From Hyphomicrobiales bacterium (GTDB lineage Bacteria; Pseudomonadota; Alphaproteobacteria; Rhizobiales; JAJFHB01): 55,194 nt of DNA. The notes under the pieces are model-generated. The model saw only the letters and a list, made by a program, of their open reading frames with translations. It did no database searches and was not told the DNA's origin. The stretch covers positions 1 through 55,194 of the forward strand of contig JAJFHE010000041.1 in assembly GCA_021775755.1 (NCBI GenBank), given 5' to 3'. Both the position numbers and the translations under genes were made by a program. Below are positions 52,649-55,194 of this stretch, one piece after another. The stretch's first letter is position 1; each line of letters starts with the position of its first letter.

Positions 52649-53923
52649 ATGAAAGCCCTGGAAGGCGTGAAAATTCTCGACTTCACCCATGTTCAATCCG
52701 GTCCCACCTGTACTCAGCTGCTCGCCTGGTTTGGCGCCGACTGCATCAAGGTGGAGCGCCCCGGCGTCGGCGATGCGACACGCGGCCAGCTGCGCGACGT
52801 CCCCGATGCGGATTCGCTCTATTTCACCATGCTGAACCACAACAAGCGCTCGATCACCATCAACACCAAGCATGTGACCGGCAAGGAAGTGCTGGAGCGT
52901 TTGGTGAAGGAGTGCGATGTGCTGGTCGAAAATTTCGCGCCCGGCGCGCTCGACCGCATGGGTTTCGGCTGGGAGCGCATTCAAGAACTCAATCCGCGCA
53001 TGATTATGGCCTCCGTCAAGGGGTTTGGACCGGGGCCTTACGAGGATTGCAAGGTCTACGAGAACGTTGCCCAGTGTACCGGCGGTTCCGCCTCGACAAC
53101 CGGCTTCCTCGACGGCCCGCCGACCGTGACCGGTTCTCAGATTGGCGATTCCGGAACCGGGCTGCATCTGGCGCTCGGCATTGTTACGGCGCTTTATCAG
53201 CGTGAAAAAACCGGCCGCGGGCAGAAGGTTCTCGCCGCCATGCAGGATGGTGTACTTAACCTGTGCCGTGTGAAACTGCGCGACCAGCAGCGGTTGGATC
53301 ATGGCCCCTTGAAGGAATACAGTCAGCATGGACGCGGCATTGAGTTTGGTGAAGCCGTGCCGCGGGCCGGCAACGATTCCGGTGGTGGTCAGCCTGGCTG
53401 GATCTTGAAGTGCAAGGGCTGGGAAACCGACCCCAATGCCTATGTCTATTTCATCACGCAGGCCGCGGTCTGGGGCGCAATCTGCGACATTATCGATAAG
53501 CCTGAATGGAAAGAGGACGAAGGCTACGCTACGCCTCCCGCCCGGCTCGACAAGATTGCGCAGATCTTCGACACCATCGAAGAATGGACCAAGACCAAGA
53601 CCAAGTTCGAGGTCATGGACATCTGCAATCCGCTCAACATTCCCTGCGGTCCGATCCTGTCCATGAAGGAACTGGCCGAGGAGCCGAGCCTGCGCGATAC
53701 CGGCACTGTCGTTGAGGTCGATCACCCGACCCGCGGCAAGTATCTAACCGTCGGCTGCCCGGTCAAACTTTCCGACAGCCCCGCGGAGGTAACCCGTTCG
53801 CCGCTGCTCGGTGAGCACACCGAAGAGATACTCACCGACGTGCTGGGTTATGGCGGTGAAGAGCTCGATCGCATCGTCGGGTCTGGTGCTGTGGGCGACG
53901 TAAACAAGGCGGCTGCCGAATAG
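52649..53923 (+). CDS. frc: Formyl-CoA:oxalate CoA-transferase
   Basis: A 424-aa class III CoA-transferase that moves CoA from formyl-CoA to oxalate, regenerating oxalyl-CoA and releasing formate. [20 protein letters not shown] is the N-terminus, [18 protein letters not shown] the CoA-binding region, and the catalytic aspartate lies in [15 protein letters not shown] (Asp167, equal to Asp169 of the Oxalobacter enzyme as I recall it). [18 protein letters not shown] is the flexible glycine loop of Frc. Length is near the 428 aa of Oxalobacter Frc. Co-transcribed with oxc. Confidence 0.95.
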   Translation: MKALEGVKILDFTHVQSGPTCTQLLAWFGADCIKVERPGVGDATRGQLRDVPDADSLYFTMLNHNKRSITINTKHVTGKEVLERLVKECDVLVENFAPGALDRMGFGWERIQELNPRMIMASVKGFGPGPYEDCKVYENVAQCTGGSASTTGFLDGPPTVTGSQIGDSGTGLHLALGIVTALYQREKTGRGQKVLAAMQDGVLNLCRVKLRDQQRLDHGPLKEYSQHGRGIEFGEAVPRAGNDSGGGQPGWILKCKGWETDPNAYVYFITQAAVWGAICDIIDKPEWKEDEGYATPPARLDKIAQIFDTIEEWTKTKTKFEVMDICNPLNIPCGPILSMKELAEEPSLRDTGTVVEVDHPTRGKYLTVGCPVKLSDSPAEVTRSPLLGEHTEEILTDVLGYGGEELDRIVGSGAVGDVNKAAAE

Positions 53924-53957
53924 CCGGCAGGCCACTCAGCTAAAGGGGAGGGGAGCC

Positions 53958-54875
53958 ATGCGGCTCATCGTCAACGGACAACAGGCATTCGGCAAAGCGG
54001 CGCTGGAAAAGATACTCGAAGCGGGCACCGACGAAGTGGTCGCCGTGTTTACCGCGCCCGATAAGGAAGGCCGCCCGGCCGACCCGGTCAAGGATGCCGC
54101 GCTCGAGCACGGCATCCCGCTCTATCAGCCAGCGAGTTACAAGGACGAGGCGACGCTTGAGCAGATGCGGGCGCTCGATGCCGATCTCATGGTGATGGCC
54201 TATGTGATTATCTTCATTCCCGAGGCCGCGCGAGACGTGCCGAAGATGGGATCGATCTGTTTCCATCCCTCGCTCTTGCCGCTGCACCGCGGCCCGAGCT
54301 CGATCAACTGGCCGATCATAGGGGGTTCGACGAAAACCGGGTACAGCTGGTTCTACCCGACCGACGGCCTTGATGAGGGCGAAATCCTCTTGCAGCGAGA
54401 AGTCGAAATTGATCCCGACGACACGTTGGGCTCGGTCTATTTCAAGAAGATTTTTCCCGCAGCGGTCGACTCGGTTCTCGAAGTCGTCGACGCCTTCCGC
54501 TCCGGCAACCCGGCGCGCTCCCAACAGGACGAGAGCAAGGCGACCTATGAAAGCTGGTGCAGGAAATCCGACGCCGAGATTGATTGGTCGAAGCCCGGCC
54601 ATGAAGTCTACAACCTGATCCGCGGCACCAATCCGCAACCCGGCGCCTGGACAACGCACAACGGCGAAGAGTTGAAGATATTTGACAGTGCCCTTGTGGA
54701 TGGCCCCACCGGTGCGCCGGGAGCCGTAACGGCGGTGAATGCGGACGGTTTCGTGGTTGCCGCAGGCGACCGCGCCATCGCGATCGGACGCGTCCGCGCC
54801 GCTGGAGGCCAGAAGATCGCGTCGACCGAATATGCCGGTGAGAGTGGTTTGAAGGAAGGCACTCAGCTCGGCTAA
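53958..54875 (+). CDS. Formyltransferase family protein, ALDH1L1/10-formyl-THF hydrolase-like
   Basis: A 305-aa protein of the Fmt/GART fold. The core SICFHPSLLPLHRGPSSINW, then WFYPTDGLDEGEILLQREV, closely follows the N-terminal hydrolase domain of ALDH1L1 (10-formyl-THF dehydrogenase) and also methionyl-tRNA formyltransferase. In Fmt the catalytic triad is Asn-His-Asp. Here the Asn position is Cys (ICFH), as it is Ile in ALDH1L1, while the His and the Asp in GLDEG remain. A C-terminal domain (about 205-300, RGTNPQPGAW then DSALVDGPTG) is kept. Predicted to hydrolyse or transfer formyl from 10-formyl-THF. Between frc and fhs (gaps 34 and 82 bases). Confidence 0.82.
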   Translation: MRLIVNGQQAFGKAALEKILEAGTDEVVAVFTAPDKEGRPADPVKDAALEHGIPLYQPASYKDEATLEQMRALDADLMVMAYVIIFIPEAARDVPKMGSICFHPSLLPLHRGPSSINWPIIGGSTKTGYSWFYPTDGLDEGEILLQREVEIDPDDTLGSVYFKKIFPAAVDSVLEVVDAFRSGNPARSQQDESKATYESWCRKSDAEIDWSKPGHEVYNLIRGTNPQPGAWTTHNGEELKIFDSALVDGPTGAPGAVTAVNADGFVVAAGDRAIAIGRVRAAGGQKIASTEYAGESGLKEGTQLG

Positions 54876-54957
54876 GCCCCACGCCAGAATTGGAAATCGC
54901 ACTGCGCTCTGAGGGTATCGCTATGCCGGAGCCGCGCAACGGAAAGAGACGAGACGG

Positions 54958-55194
54958 ATGGTAAAGAGCGACATTGAGATAGCGCGCGAAGCTGTTATGG
55001 AGCCTGTGAGCGAGGTTGGCGAGAAGCTTGGGATCCCCGGCGATGCGCTTTTGCAGTACGGGCCGTACAAGGCGAAGGTGTCGATGGACTATCTCGACAC
55101 GCTTGGCGACCGTCCCGACGCGAAGCTTATCCTGACGACGGCGATCACGCCGACGCCGGCGGGCGAGGGCAAGACGACAACGACTGTTGGTCTT
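54958..55194 (+). CDS. fhs: Formate-tetrahydrofolate ligase, 5' part only
   Basis: The first 79 codons are visible; the gene runs off the right edge. [40 protein letters not shown] and the P-loop [17 protein letters not shown] at the end of the window are diagnostic of FTHFS. The ATG at 54958 follows GAAAGAGACGAGACGG. The enzyme uses ATP to attach formate to tetrahydrofolate as 10-formyl-THF. Its location after oxc-frc supplies a sink for the formate made from oxalate. Confidence 0.95.
   Translation, partial: MVKSDIEIAREAVMEPVSEVGEKLGIPGDALLQYGPYKAKVSMDYLDTLGDRPDAKLILTTAITPTPAGEGKTTTTVGL

Overview
The window looks like chromosome of an alphaproteobacterium, most likely of the order Hyphomicrobiales (Rhizobiales). 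Support comes from the GC-rich coding style, the rhizobial-type run gshA-rsmE-ubiA-(DUF6101-like)-pmbA-inositol monophosphatase-DUF4170-DUF2093-xseA-purD followed by tadA-rluB-rsmD, the plant-type glutamate-cysteine ligase, and many LysR, MarR and GntR regulators. Species cannot be named from the sequence alone.

Layout. 1-2.2 kb: the 5' part of a NitT/TauT-type ABC permease, its divergent LysR regulator and a short-chain dehydrogenase. 2.3-17.4 kb: a dense housekeeping block (glutathione, ubiquinone, rRNA and tRNA modification, exonuclease VII, purine synthesis). An accessory trio sits behind purD: a fluoroacetate-dehalogenase-like hydrolase, an APH-type kinase and a patatin, joined by ATGA/GTGA overlaps. 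17.4-21 kb: a genomic scar holding a small orphan gene, a LysR regulator, a porin-like beta-barrel, a decayed IS110-family transposase split by a palindromic element, a second related element, and an AT-rich non-coding patch. 21-36 kb: a HAD phosphatase, a secreted protein, a Gfo/Idh/MocA oxidoreductase, a four-gene Gld-like ABC operon with DUF4340, a GST, a crotonase and hydroxyacyl-CoA dehydrogenase pair with a MarR regulator, a transglutaminase-like protein, a VTT membrane protein, and an MFS/MarR pair around an 18-bp perfect palindrome. 36-44.6 kb: catabolic genes (S1P-lyase-like decarboxylase, nicotinamidase, nitronate monooxygenase, 8-oxoguanine deaminase), a GH3 hexosaminidase, a GSA-aminomutase-like aminotransferase, a secreted protein and a LysR regulator.

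44.7-55.2 kb is a one-carbon region. soxBDAG encodes heterotetrameric sarcosine oxidase, which releases the methyl group as 5,10-methylene-tetrahydrofolate. A GntR regulator then leads oxc-frc-(10-formyl-THF hydrolase-like formyltransferase)-fhs. This set could decarboxylate oxalate to formyl-CoA, release formate and charge it onto tetrahydrofolate, with the formyltransferase homologue acting on the formyl-folate pool.

The least ordinary content is a family of repeats. Two elements of about 265 bp with near-perfect 26-bp terminal inverted repeats lie in opposite orientations at 20.1-20.7 kb and share a structured core. Three isolated copies of the outer terminus (core TACCAAGGGC) sit exactly at stop codons in tail-to-tail gene junctions elsewhere in the window. 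No rRNA, tRNA, CRISPR array or replication origin was recognised.
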